NCBI GenBank assembly: GCA_964019165.1
Contig: OZ025271.1
Location: forward strand, 13,247,759 to 13,311,758
Origin: Mastigias papua
Lineage: Eukaryota; Cnidaria; Scyphozoa; Rhizostomeae; Mastigiidae
DNA: 64,000 bases
Direction of reading: 5' to 3'
In this document: positions 13,265-25,042 of the stretch, one piece after another
Layout of the letters: each line of letters starts with the position of its first letter
Numbering within the stretch: position 1 is the stretch's first letter
Notes under the pieces: generated by a model
Seen by the model: only the letters and a program-made list of their open reading frames with translations
Databases searched by the model: none
Told to the model about the DNA's origin: nothing
Position numbers and translations under genes: made by a program

Positions 13265-13650
13265 GAGGTGTGATTTGCCAACAAAATATGAACACTGCTA
13301 GAACATGCTAAGCCTCAGATGAGAATATTCACAAGCACTCAGCTATCCACATTCGTTTGGTAAACAAGTTCTGACGAGGTTGGTAATAAACACCAACATT
13401 CGTTGATTTAGTTTCAAAAGTAGCTCAACTGAATGTCTCAGAAACTAAATATACTCGATGTAGTTTCTCACATAATATCACATTCTCACATATGATAAAA
13501 AATCCCCCTAAAAAGATAAAAATGATTTTAAGAACATATGAGACCAGAATCATAAAACAAATAAGAAGATCAAATCGCGGTCAAAATTATCTGGTTCCTA
13601 TAAAAAAGAGTTTAATACTCAAAGACGGTTCCATACAGAAGTTAAATTGG
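13265..13650. repeat. Dispersed repeat C, copy 4 (partial)
   Basis: The block GATGTAGTTTCTCACATAAT and what follows to about 13650 resembles the start of the copies at 3885 and 7475. Upstream, the 'aagttctgacgaggttgg' piece resembles 2390-2420. It lies in the proposed NLR intron. Confidence 0.5.
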
Positions 13651-14089
13651 GTTTAATATCCAGCACGAGAGAAAAAGGCTTACAAAGATTTCAAGTGTTC
13701 AATATCACATATTATATCTCTTGGTCCACCTTTATTGATTATTTTCCACTTAATTATTGAAACATTTACTTAATTCTATTCTCTCTTAACCAATACTGGT
13801 TCCGCTATCCTTCTCTACTGTACATGAGTTTGAGAGTCAAAAGGACCCGCTCTCCTGTGCACGGGGTCATAATCACTATTTCTTTAGTTCCTATAACTTA
13901 TTTTTGTAAATATGATTTCGTGTTTCTTCTTTTAAATCAACTGATTCAAATTATCAATGATCAATAACCATCACGTTGCTATATTGTGATTTTCCACATG
14001 AAAGACATCTCTCGATAGGCTCCGATCAGTTGCGAAAAGAGCATTTAAACTTGATAATCATGCAGAATGTTATGTTAACATTAATTCAT

Positions 14090-14550
14090 ATAATAAATCC
14101 ATTTATATTCAAATTATTCAATTTACAATGAACAACGACGAGGCCTCAACAAAATAATGTAAGTGATACTACGCAATTGTGAATTAAATATAAGACCTCC
14201 ACGATTGAAAACAAAGAATGGGTAAAACTGGTTTGCATACAGGGGGGCCACGGTTTGGAATTCCTTACCTAGCGATTGTAAGATAGCAAATAGTTTCCAG
14301 TCATTTAAGATGCAACTAAAAACCATGCTTGCTGAGTAGTAAAATCTTTTCCGTTTTTTCAAAATCTCTCTTTAACTTTAATTTCATTCTCATTTTCCAT
14401 TGTAATTAACTTTTGAACTTAGTATGTAAGTAGTTATTTTAAATTGTACGTATTAGTTTTATAGCATGGCTCCCTGGAAACCAGATCTCTGTATATGAGG
14501 GGCCACCATGTATAAATAATTAAAAATGAAGTGAAATGAAATGACATGAA
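14090..14550 (+). pseudogene. LINE 3' end (C-terminal reverse transcriptase tail)
   Basis: A plus-strand frame from about 14170 reads FAYRGATVWNSLPSD and then SFQSFKMQLKTMLAE, with one stop just before it. 'WNSLP...SFK..LK' is a common ending of LINE ORF2 proteins of the CR1/Jockey groups. An AT-rich 3' tail with 'ggggccaccatgtataaataa' follows, as in such 3' UTRs. Only this 3' stub is present, consistent with 5' truncation. It sits inside the NLR intron, opposite in orientation to the gene. Confidence 0.75.
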
Positions 14551-16047
14551 AGTGATATTATGCAAGTCCCAGAATGAGCTGTATGGAACATTCGTTTGAA
14601 AAGATGGCAGTGGATATCAAATCTAATGGTGATAATTCGACAATAAGAGAGATTAGAGTCTAAGGATGGAAGACAAGATTCCCATTCTAGAGAGCCATAT
14701 CGCCATCATTGGACAGAAGCAATTGATGAGGTAGAGTATTACAAGCATAGACTATATCCACGCATTAATGGAAGTGATTTTACATTCGGATGAATTGGCT
14801 AAAGAGACTGATCACTTATGCTTTCTTTAAGTACAAGGTCTATTTGGGACGCTTCTGTTATCGATTTCTCCTTGTAAACTGATTTACAGCGATCCAAAAA
14901 ATCTCATCGAGAAATGACGTTAAATTAGGCCCAATGAAACATTGTATGCATTTACCAAAAAAGTGCGCAAGGTGTTTAAAGAAAGGTATAACTCTTTTGT
15001 TTTTAGCGACTTAAATTGTTGTCCTTGTTGGTTTGACCAAGGTACTGAACAATACTTTAAAGATCCAGATAGCTTTGATAAACTGTATTGGAGAGTCAGT
15101 AATAAAGGGGTTGATGGCCTTATATTGTTCTTAGGTTGCTCATGATTTGCCTATCAGATCGCATCAATATTCCAATACGTCATTTCAATGAATATTTCAA
15201 CTTTGAACTATAGGCAATTCTAAACAACATGACCTTCTATCCAAACACAGCATTTCTCATATTCATGTTTGTTTTTCTTTTACATCCATAACGATCCTAT
15301 GAGTACCACTGAAGGTAGTGTTCTTGTCTTCCTGGCAAAACAGGTTCGGCACGAGGTATGATGATGGAAACAATCTTAATTCTAACTCAGCTGATTCACA
15401 CGCCCAATATTACAACAATCTCACCATTTAACACAGAATACATTATCAAATACCAGTTACATGGTATGTTGCAGCAACAAATGATTATTCAAGAGCAGCT
15501 TAGATGGTATGTCCGTAACGATGAAAGCAACAAGCCAGCAGACATTAAATTTGATGAGCTTCACTCTTAATGAATAATAATATCTTTCGTCTGACAACCC
15601 CTCTCAAAGACCAAAAATTTATTTAGCACTCCAAGCACTGAATAGAGAGGACATGATAACCATTACCTTCGGAACAACCAATCAGCAGGCGTTTATTTTA
15701 ACGAGAGGCCTCTTATCTAATAAGCGTCATTCTCTTTTGAAAGCCCCATCTCTGAGGTCATGAAATAAATCAGTGCTCCAGGTGCTCATTACAACAAATA
15801 GGCTATTCATAACAATAGAGGCAATCAAACAATTCTAAGTACGAATGCTTTTGATGCTCATTTAGGAACAACGGGCAAATACATTCCAATATATTCCACT
15901 ACTACGCTCTAGTATGTTTAGGACTTGATTGCTCAAGTAAAAACGCCCATCTTCGAGACATGATCTTCAAGATTCCAAGAAACATACTAAAAATATTTCA
16001 CGTTCATTGTAAGCATATGGCAAGAAAATTAATCGACAATCTCTTAC
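14551..16047. other. Rest of the HEPN-NACHT intron, no exon recognised
   Basis: Plus-strand open frames at 14942-15145 and 15358-15570 have fairly ordinary composition, but I recognise neither and see no convincing splice sites. At about 15343 the 12-mer TTCGGCACGAGG matches a classic cDNA-cloning adaptor, probably by chance. Confidence 0.4.
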
Positions 16048-16557
16048 CAATATCACTTTGTTGAATCATCTTCTGGGTAATTGGGGACTTTTCAATAGCA
16101 CTGATCTTACACTCGGCATCCTTTCCGAACAGATTCTTTACAGCACTTTTGATCTTTGCTACATGATCTTTAAAGTCATCATCTGAGCATGCCGTACTCT
16201 CGCGATGGGCAAAGAACTCATTTCTGATTTCTCTGATTGTGTCAATCTCTTTATACTCAGAGCTGCTTTGTTCAAACTTGAGATCAGAGTAAAGAAAAAT
16301 CTTACATAATGTTGTTATGTCCCATAGCTGTTCATTTCCAGCCTGGATCTTTTTCATGTAACTTTTTTTGTTTTCTTTTCTGAAACCTTCTCCTAATGAT
16401 TCCCATAGTTGGTCCCCACTATTGCTATCACTTTTCCAAATCTCATGCTTTTCATTCCATCTCCTTGTAAAAAGTGTTCTCAAATGATCTGCAACAATGT
16501 CCACAATGATGCATGAAAGCTTCACAAAATTCTCTCTCTCAGCAGTTAATTCCATGC
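16048..16557 (-). CDS. DZIP3-like HEPN-domain exon of the NLR gene
   Basis: The exon spans 510 bp from acceptor GATTCTAG|GC to donor ATTG|GTAAGA. It begins and ends in phase 1, so it can be skipped or duplicated without breaking the frame. The roughly 170-residue product starts GMELTAERENFVK and contains LRTLFTRRWNEKHEIW, then GNEQLWDITTL, then EIRNEFFAHRES. This pattern (an 'LR.LF...WN' helix, 'GN...WD.T.L', then 'R..RN.FFAHR') fits the HEPN domain found in DZIP3-related proteins. RNEFFAH also satisfies the R-x(4-6)-H signature of HEPN ribonucleases. RNA cleavage is an inference from that motif. The family call comes from memory of the pattern, not a search. Confidence 0.75.
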
Positions 16558-17028
16558 CTAGAATCAAATTTATAATAGCAGTTCATGAATGAAGTTGACA
16601 ACATTGTAGCTAGTGAAAGTACAAGAAAGAATTATACCTCATTTGTGTCCAGTCCAATCAAGGCAAAAGGTTGAAGACAATTAATTCAACGATGCATAAC
16701 AGAAAGCAATGCAAATTATCACTTTATGTACTTTTAGAGAATAAAACCAGTCGATATATTGCAAAAAATATTGCTGTCTTTGCGATCGACTGATTTTGAA
16801 ATCGCATTCAAAACCTGACAGAAAATTGCAAAGAAATTAGGATTTGTATGCTATATATTAAAAAAATTAGAGGAGTGCATATTTTTAACATGTGCTCCGA
16901 AAGGGCTAAAGTATTATATACTGCTCTACACATATACAACGCTTTATTCAGGAATAAGATTTATATGCACCAAAATGAGATCCCAGTGCAAATTCAGTAC
17001 TTTTCCCATGTGTACATAAGTGAAAGTC
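16558..17028 (-). other. Intron between the two HEPN exons, 3' part
   Basis: Ordinary AT-rich intron sequence with no feature seen. Confidence 0.45.
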
Positions 17029-17815
17029 GTACTCCTGGGTGCTTAATAGACGTCCCCCGCTAATTAATTTTTCAAAAATTTTCCACCTAGGACATTCTTG
17101 TTCCAACCCTCCGCCCCCCGCCTATTGATTTTTGGAAGTACTACAGTAATAGCCCGCGTATAAGAAGAACCAGGGTTTTAAGAACCTGTTAGGCTAAACT
17201 TTTCATTTCAAGTCTCCTGCACATAAGAACCTATTTACACTAAAATTTATGCTAATTTCTAATCGGTGGGGTTTCTGTAAAAGTGTATTGGTAGAAACTG
17301 CTTGATTAAGACAATCAGCTATTTGAAAATAACTTAATATGGCTTTTTAACTTTCAAGTTTAATGTATAGGCTGCTATATGTAGAATATTCAGATAGAAT
17401 TGGTATAAAAATAAGAGAACCTATTTTAAGAACCATGGCAGCTTAAATTTGCTTTAAGTACCATTTACATAAGAACCACTTTAAGCTAAATTGAAAAATT
17501 CAGGTTCTTATACGCGGGCTATTACTGTATCTCAACCAAGGCAGCTTTTAGAGGAGATACTTTGGCTTGCAAGTAAAAAGTATAGTAAGATAGGTACGAA
17601 TCGCATGTGTTGTATGGTTCAGTCCTTGGTTCTGTAGACTTGGTAACATTACTTTGATACACATTTGTGATAAGAAACCATTGCCTTTTCTACAACAATT
17701 CTGGTCATTTCCAGCCCCAACGTTTATTCTAACCCCCTCCGCTAACTAGGCTTTGAGGATGTTTCCAGCCCTCCGACTATTCCAGCTCACCTCTCTATTA
17801 GGCACCCAAGAGTAC
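17029..17815. mobile_element. Outer inverted-repeat element holding a second MITE
   Basis: The left end GTACTCCTGGGTGCTTAATA pairs with the right end CTATTAGGCACCCAAGAGTAC-type sequence over about 20 bp with few mismatches. GTAC at both borders could be part of the target site. The element at 17142-17529 lies wholly inside, so the outer one is older. No transposase is seen. Confidence 0.65.
17142..17529. mobile_element. Inner MITE with TACAGTAATAGCCCGCG ends
   Basis: The left end TACAGTAATAGCCCGCGTAT and the right end, read on the other strand, are identical for about 25 bp. The element is 388 bp with TA at each border, suggesting a TA-targeting (Tc1/mariner-like) mobiliser. The inside repeats 'aagaacc' motifs but encodes nothing. 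The near-identical ends suggest a young insertion. Confidence 0.85.
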
Positions 17816-18665
17816 ATACCTATCATTTTATTTCATGGCCAAAATTCTCCACACTCAAAAGGAGGGGAATGACAAAATAAGAGCATTTTAAAATAAGAAG
17901 TAAGAAGTATGACGTAATTGTGCTGTATACACGAGAAAACATTAAGCCTTTTCTCTTTCACTTCTCTACAAAATCCAAGAGAACTTCTGCAATATTTTAT
18001 TGGTAAGTTGCATTGATACTAATGCCCTTTACCATTATTAACTACATGATATAACATTCTGCACTTCATTATTAACTAAGCAACATGGTATTGTTAGGTT
18101 TACTGGAAAAAAACTATAGCAGACACTAACAATCGAAATCAAAGATTCTCAATCACTGGAGATTTTCAAGCAAAAGATTAAATCATTTAGAAACATTGAT
18201 TCCAGCTGTAGATTACGCAAAAATTTTGTTCCAGCGCTAGGTTTCATGTAATTAGTTTTAGTTTTAATCATATTTCTATATTTTATATATTTGGCATTAA
18301 TTAGCGCATTGCTAAATATCACTGCCAACGTTAAAAAAGCATTACAATTATTGCTATATTCAGCAAACACATAAAGGATATTGTCATTCTTGGCAAAATG
18401 TACCACAATTGTTGACTGCTTATGGTTAAACTTTTCAGCAAGAAATCAGGTATGCATCGCAGCTTTGAACTTCCAACCAAGCAGACTATCATGAATGAAA
18501 TTTTGATGTCATTTCCCCCAAAATTCTTTATTACAAGATCTTATCAACTCTAGTCTAAAAACTGTACGCGTAGGCAATTATCACCATCTCACTAAGCACA
18601 AGAGGAGAAAATCACCAATGACTTAATACAACATAACGGAGTATTAGATTCAAACAATACTTTAC
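17816..18665 (-). other. Intron between the two HEPN exons, 5' part
   Basis: No exon seen. The minus-strand open frame at 18149-18406 is AT-biased and unrecognised. Confidence 0.45.
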
Positions 18666-19262
18666 CAGAAGTGTGTTTTGCACTAGACTCTGTATCTTCT
18701 TCTAATTCGTTACTCGGTTGCATGCATTGCTCATCAGCTTTTGATGTTTCAATTTCTGAGTGCCAAATCTTAGAGATTTCAATTTCAGCATCCTTTTGAA
18801 ACAACGCCTTTGCTGCACCAGTGATGTCAGCTATCATTTGTTCACTTTGAGCTGGTGAACATGACTTACTTGCTTCACAAGATGCAAAATGAGAACTTGC
18901 TTTTCTGAGCTTTACTATGTCTCTCTTAACTGAATCGTCACAAATATCTAGGCCAAAGTCAATCATGATATGTACCAAAATATCAGTATCCCATTCTTCT
19001 TCATTCCCATGATGCAACTTGTTCTTGTACTCATTGAATTTCTTAAGGTGCTTCTTCTTAAGGTCCTTTGCAGGTATTGCATTAATAAGATCATTGCCCG
19101 AAGACTCACTGCCACTTTTCCATGGTTGCTCTGCAAACTTTGCATTCCATTGTTCAATGAAATACTGCCGCAGATATTTCGGAACAGTTTCCGAAATAAT
19201 GACAGACAGCTTCTCATAATAGTTTGGTGTCTTATCTGATTTCTCCATACTATCCATTGGAT
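18666..19262 (-). CDS. Second HEPN-like exon of the NLR gene
   Basis: The 597-bp exon runs from acceptor AATTCTAG|AT to donor TTCTG|GTAAAG and is again phase 1 at both ends. The roughly 199-residue product has the layout of the next exon's domain: VPKYLRQYFIEQWNAKF, then PWKSGSESSGNDL, then HHGNEEEWDTDILVHI, then DIVKLRKASSHFASC. The R-x(4-6)-H site reads RKASSH. Here R-x4-H replaces the R-x5-H of the downstream copy, and the surrounding RN.FF.H consensus is lost, so it may be a divergent or inactive copy. A low-complexity acidic linker (ELEEDTESS) follows. A short first exon must lie further upstream, because the exon opens in mid-codon. I could not find it. Confidence 0.68.
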
Positions 19263-19264
19263 CT

Positions 19265-19860
19265 AGAATTAAGACAATTCTAAATTTAGTCAATGAACCT
19301 AAATGCTCTTTGGGCTCTCTAATAAATAGAGAGCTTGGAATAAGCAGGCGGAGGGGTTAGAAAATTCTGCATAATTACCTGAATAGTTGCAAAATGAGAA
19401 TAAAACAAAATATGTATCAACGCAATTCAAACAGTAGACGCAAGAATCTCAACATTATTTATAAATCTTCATACTACGAAAAAGGCTCTATCCAAAACAG
19501 TTTCGCTGTCTCTCATGTCCATGTTCCCAAAATTAATATGCGGAAGGGAATTTTATATAGGCACCAGGGGGTTGGGGAGAATTCCAGAAATTGACAAATG
19601 TTCCCTTACCTCTTTTATTATAAACCAAAGAGTAAGATAATCCTAAATTTAGTCATTAAGTATCAACCCAGTGCACAAATTAGACTCAGAAATTTTAACA
19701 TCATTTACAATTCGTCATGAAACAATTTTCGTTGTCTTTCAGGTGCACTGTTCCAAAATAAATAAGTGGAAGGGGGTTCTAAATTGGCTCAGGTGGGTTG
19801 TGAAGAATTCTAAAAATTTATAGACCTCTCTCTACTTCGTTTATTAGAGACCAAAGAGTG
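19265..19860. repeat. Degenerate tandem repeat, about 230-245 bp period
   Basis: The block around 19508-19598 (CATGTCCATGTTCCCAAAAT ... GGGGAGAATTCCAGAAATT) recurs in altered form at 19733-19820. Phrases such as CTAAATTTAGTCA occur near 19280 and 19643. Three worn units are likely. They begin just upstream of the 5'-most NLR exon found. Confidence 0.5.
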
Positions 19861-20259
19861 TCATCGTAGTAATGATTTTATAGTTAATAGAATCGTCTGC
19901 AATATTTTTTATATTTCCGCTATTTCTGCTTTTATGCCGTACTCTCAAGTTGTGTAGTTATGTCCTTTGAACAATCTTTGAAATGCAACTTGAGCGATGC
20001 TATGTGAGGTGGTTTATGAAACCTTTTCTCTGGGTATTATGCCTAAAGACAGTTTCAAGCAATAATTTCATATTTTACAGTCATACTGCACTGCCTGTAG
20101 AAAACGACATTCAATGCGTAGCTGAACTTACAATGGTCAGAGTAACTTAAATGAATGAACCCCACATTGGGAGGCCTCCACTCGCTAGGTAACAAATTAT
20201 GTAACAGGAATGCAGAAGGAAAAGCGTAGATGGAATAAATTTAGCTAGAAAATTTGACA
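19861..20259. other. No gene seen
   Basis: The missing NLR 5' exon could be here or further right. I see no convincing candidate. Confidence 0.35.
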
Positions 20260-20410
20260 ATGAAAGGTCTGAGCTGAACTGCACAACGAACTGTAACATA
20301 TTCTCACTATGATTGAATCCTGCGCAGCACTGAAAACAAACAACCAGAAAGATACAGCAAATGGAATTCTTTTCTTTAAATCCAAAACAACAGAATCAAA
20401 AATGAATCCA
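20260..20410. repeat. Dispersed repeat D, fragment
   Basis: The stretch CAGCACTGAAAACAAACAAC followed by 'cagaaagatacagcaaatgg' matches the middle of the family seen best at 28690-29075. Only the central part is present. Confidence 0.55.
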
Positions 20411-21489
20411 AGTTAATATTCCTAATCCTTCTATTTGTTTTCTTGTATTATGTAATGAATAGGGATTTACGTCCTTGAGTTAGCGTCTTTGAATTTGAAA
20501 TGCCCCCTCTAGTTCATGGAAATTTTGTCAAGGTCATTGAAATTCGCCAGTTCAATATACCAGTTTTACGTCCTAAGCAGATATCTAGAGCCTTATTGAG
20601 TAAAAATGACTTCCTTGTGTTTATGGCGCCGCAAAATCAAACATTGATAAGACTACACACATTATATCTATTTCATGTGCAGAATGAGGTTTATGAGCTA
20701 CCCTCCATATCATGTTAATGTTTTTATAAAAACAGGCTATTTTTTGTCACTTATGAATATCCACATGAGTAAGCGTGAATTTACAAACGAAACTGCAGGT
20801 CTTCATAATCAACGTGATATGTTTCTTGTTGGTTATCACATATCATGCCACTTGTCAATTCTCTTCAATTTTCCCACCATCGCTTTTTAGAAGTGGTGCC
20901 AAAATGGTGTTGATGCGACTTATTCAATCCAACTGATATGTACTTCCATCCCTATTCTGTTCTGAAAGAACTGTCCATGTTGAATTTACAAGCAATCGAC
21001 ATGCTACAGAGCAGAGAGTTAAAACAGAACACTACAGAATATCCGTTCTCATTGCGATATGCTTTCATAGCAACCCTTGAGATGAGGTTAGCGCAATTAG
21101 AAAGTTCTATCGACTCTTGGTCTCGATATGACACAATTGCATTACTTAAATCACCTACGTATACACCAAGTTAATTCGAATTTTGTAAATTGACAAAACA
21201 TGGCATTCATATTTGCAAAAGCGAGGTATCCAAGCAAAGCGAGATTTCTTGTTGCTCGTTTCAATACTATTTACATATATGCTATAATTGAACCTCTTTG
21301 CTGCATAAGAGACACTTGAAGGCTAGTTTAAGATATCCTATTGCAGCAATTGGAAATAACACTGACTTAAAACCTTTAAACGATTAAATTGACGATTAAT
21401 CTGTCAGTTTGGCATAAAAAATGCCGATGCAATGAAATGCCCTTGCAAAATGTTGACATGTTCAAAAGTAGATGCTATACTTTGAGTTG
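20411..21489. other. No gene seen
   Basis: Several open frames of 60-78 codons lack recognisable motifs and splice context. Confidence 0.4.
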
Positions 21490-22045
21490 ATTAAAACTCT
21501 AATAACTTATTAATAACATATATGCATACTGGGTACATGAATGCCCAACTTAACTTATCAACTCATTTTTTAAGAACCTAAAGTTAAATACAATCGGTAT
21601 GTGTTGCTTAGTCCATATAGCCACGACGAAGTCAATCCTTCACAATGCAAAAAATGGAACGTCTTAGATAAAATCTCTTCCGATTATAAATCAATTCACT
21701 TCATTTAAAACCAAACGCGATATATTGCGAGCAACCTCACAAATGATTTACTCTTCAGGTGATCTCTCAAAGAGGTTTACTTGAGATAAATGGGTAAACA
21801 AACCTTTAAATCTCTTTACAAAAGTAGACGGATGACTTCGCAATGACTGACCTCAAGCAGCAAATGATCAAAAATAAGGTGAACCGGCGTATAAGTAGAC
21901 AAAACTATCGAAACTCGAAGGAGGATATTTGCTATACAAATCTACACAAAGGGGTCATTAAATCGTACGATACATATCTCCAAATATGGTATGGGTATGG
22001 AAATATCATAGACAACTTCCTCTAGTTACCAGGCTACTTGATTAC
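21490..22045. repeat. Tandem duplication, left copy
   Basis: This segment aligns with 22480-23020, offset about 975 bp. The last 210 bp (from GTAGACGGATGACTTCGCAA to TTACCAGGCTACTT) is nearly identical, while the upstream part is clearly more diverged. No stable reading frame is shared. Confidence 0.8.
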
Positions 22046-22479
22046 TTGAACTGATTTACAGTTTTCATACAAGATACATTTGGAGTTTATACAATTGATA
22101 CTAATCACCACAAATCAATAACAATCATAACAAATCAAGATGAATTGATTGCAGATAAGTAGTAGTCAAGTTACCATGAGGTTTTGTTTTGTATCTCCAA
22201 CTACGTTTGAACTTCAAAAGTAAACACGAGACACAGTTTTGCAAAACACTTAGTGACCACCCCCCAAAATTACATTGTTCCTTAATATAATTGGGGGAGG
22301 GGGCTAACTAACATCCCTCGTCCCTCTAGTCTCCGCCAATGCATATGCCTTTTGAATATTTTCATAACTGATCCTTGATTAAATCCACATGTACGTACCA
22401 AAGATTGTATTTAGAAGCGTCGGCTGGCATATCTAATATCAGCTGGCAAACATTAGAGCTTATTAACACCAAGAAACTC
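22046..22479. other. Spacer between duplicated segments
   Basis: No gene seen. It contains a short C-run and G-run stretch near 22260-22320. Confidence 0.4.
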
Positions 22480-23020
22480 ATTCTTCATTGCATGCATAAA
22501 TGCTGACATACATGTTAGCTTAATTCAACTTATTCACTCATACGTGATTTAAGAATGCATGGCTTATTACAATCGGAAACTCCTGTTTAGTCTACACAAC
22601 GACATGCCCATCATACCATCACAATACAAAACCAACAATCCCTTAGATAAAATATTTTCCTAGTATCAATCAATCAGCTTCATTAAAAATCAAACGTCTT
22701 ATTTCGATTCACGTCACAGACACTTTGTGTAAATGTGATCATTCAAAGAAGTCTATTTGTGATCAACAGGTGAACAACCCTAAAACCTCTTTCTAAAAGT
22801 AGACGGATGACTTCGCAATGACTGACATCAAGCAGCAAATGATCAAAAGTGAGGGAAAAAGGCGTACAAGTCAAACAAAATAATCGAAACTTGAAGGATG
22901 ATATTTGCTATACAAATCTACACAAAAATTCATTAAATCGTACGATACATATCTCCAAATATGGTATGAGTATTGAAATATCATAGACAACTTCCTCTAG
23001 TTACCAGGCTACTTAATAAC
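22480..23020. repeat. Tandem duplication, right copy
   Basis: Right partner of 21490-22045. The open frame of the left copy is broken here by small indels, which argues against coding in that frame. Confidence 0.8.
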
Positions 23021-23329
23021 ATATTCGTAGTTAACAAAGACCATTCATTTGGCTTCCATATCTTTGATACACATCATCACAAATCATTCAAATCATCGCA
23101 AATCATTCAAATCAACACATTCACATAATCACAAATCATTAACAAAACCGTTCCTGCACTGTAGTTCAAGAAAAAGGAGTTGAGGGGTCTGAATGCAGAA
23201 TGAAGCTAGACGGAATCGTAATCAAAGATTTTACCTTGACTTTATCTTTAAAGATTAATAAAAGACAATCTAGCCACGTAAAATGTCAATCAAACATATA
23301 AGAAAACAGCAGACACAGCAAACCTCACA

Positions 23330-23480
23330 AAATACAGCAAGCAACAAACAGGAAAACATGAGTTTCAATACAACTGTCTCCTCCACAGCACTGATAACAA
23401 TTAGCCAGCAAGATATAGGAAATTAAAATTCTTTTCATTGAATCGAAACAACATTATCACATACTCCCAATTCAAAGAGA
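23330..23480. repeat. Dispersed repeat D, fragment
   Basis: Contains CAGCACTGATAACAATTAGC, then 'cagcaagatatag', then TTTTCATTGAATCGAAACAA, matching the centre of family D. Confidence 0.6.
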
Positions 23481-24449
23481 TCTTTCGTTTGATAAAACTT
23501 CTACAACCGTGCATCTCATGATTCAAAAGTCGTGCACACGAACATGTTTAAGGGTAGGCCCATCCTCGTACACAAACGACAATTGCCAAGAAGAGGTGAA
23601 CAAAAGGGCGCGTCCTCCATATCTATGCTTTCTACTCATCACACACATTAATTCACCTTTCTACCTAATGAAATTATGCTATGGAAACATGGCATTTGTC
23701 AAGTTTAAACTCACTGTATATTACAAATTCCTCAATTTTCATATGTTCTGTCGACAGCGGAAGACTAGAATTTAGATGACTTGGCCATCATACAACAATA
23801 ATTGAACAACTGAATGCATTTTCATACAGTAGTCTGTCAGTGAGCTATGATCGTCCCCTTTCAAATAGACTCAGATGCTCCTTCATCTACAGGTATGCCG
23901 TCCCTTCAGCTAATACCACATCTTCAATAAAAAAGTTGCTAATTGCAAGGGTAGGCACAAGCCTCCACAGACTGGGGAGAATTATGACGGGTAACGACCA
24001 TTTGGACCACGCAGTTTGGTAAAATGTACAAGCTACTTTGCAACTAAACAGTTACAAAAACAGCTATATAAATAGCAATGATTTTAAATATAAATGAATT
24101 ATACCTTGCAAGAAATCTCTCACATCCTCAAGCTTCTTCTGCTTAAATTTGGATAATTTACAAATATGACCTTGGAGACATCTGAGGGACAAGTCCAACC
24201 CACTCCCCCGTGGCACTGCTTCTGTTTACTGCACTTTAGATGAAAGGCTTTGTTTAGCCTTCCACAACTACATCGTTCCATTACTACTCTTTTTTCACAA
24301 GCAAAGATAGAAGGGAAAAGAGTTCAGGGAAGTATGCTTTGAAAAAGGTGATTAATGCCAGTAGTAAACCGTGCCACCTTAACAATATCATTACTCATAC
24401 TTTATATATCCCGACCGTGTTCTTCTCTTTATACAAGGGAGACACTTAA
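23481..24449. other. No gene seen
   Basis: Short open frames are unrecognised. Small pieces such as 'aagggtaggc' recur within the stretch, but no element can be defined. Confidence 0.35.
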
Positions 24450-24790
24450 AACTTTATTCCAACATGCAACCCGCAATAAACCAGACAATATAATTTTCCC
24501 ACTAAGTGCTTCTTACACAGCACCAAAAACAATCAGCCAGCAAGATACAGCAAGCAAAATTCCTTTTATTGAATCTAAAGAACATGATTACATACTCCCA
24601 TTTCAATGATACCACCCCCTATTAAACCCTTCCTTGTTGGCCACGATAAGAGATTTGCTCTTGAGTCTCCCGATTTCCATAAAGCCATCAGGTAGAGTCA
24701 ATTTGTAGATAATCTTCTTTTTCAAATCATGAGATAATTCTATGAGAATGGAATTCTAAGCTAATTGCTCTCTATTCAATACGGTGGGTG
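24450..24790 (-). repeat. Dispersed repeat D, longer copy
   Basis: It aligns along its length with 28690-29075. On the minus strand a frame is open through the block reading IIYKLTLPDGFMEIGRLK. The same peptide frame is open in the copies at 28.9, 41.5 and 43.7 kb. Confidence 0.7.
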
Positions 24791-24895
24791 TTTGCATCCA
24801 AAAATCCCGTTTCAATACTTTTACCAATACGAACTGAAGATATAGTAAACAACTTGCTATGTGTGTTATGTAAATATTCAAATGGACATATATGA

Positions 24896-25042
24896 ACATG
24901 TACGAGTAGGGAAGCCAAATCATATTAAATCTTTGCCATCTAATACACGAAGGCTAACTTTTAACACATAAGTACATCATTAACATGTATATGCTATTCC
25001 ATTCATTTATATGACCAACGTTAGAAAAATGACACATAAAGG
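24896..25042. repeat. 145-bp direct repeat, left copy
   Basis: AAGCCAAATCATATTAAATC through to AAAAATGACACAT recurs at 25756-25904 with about ten differences. The pair brackets the foldback element. Confidence 0.85.

Noticed and set aside
15343..15354. TTCGGCACGAGG, identical to part of a common cDNA-cloning adaptor
   Set aside because: Only 12 bases match, the rest of the adaptor and any vector are absent, and the flanks look like ordinary genomic DNA. Chance is the simpler explanation.
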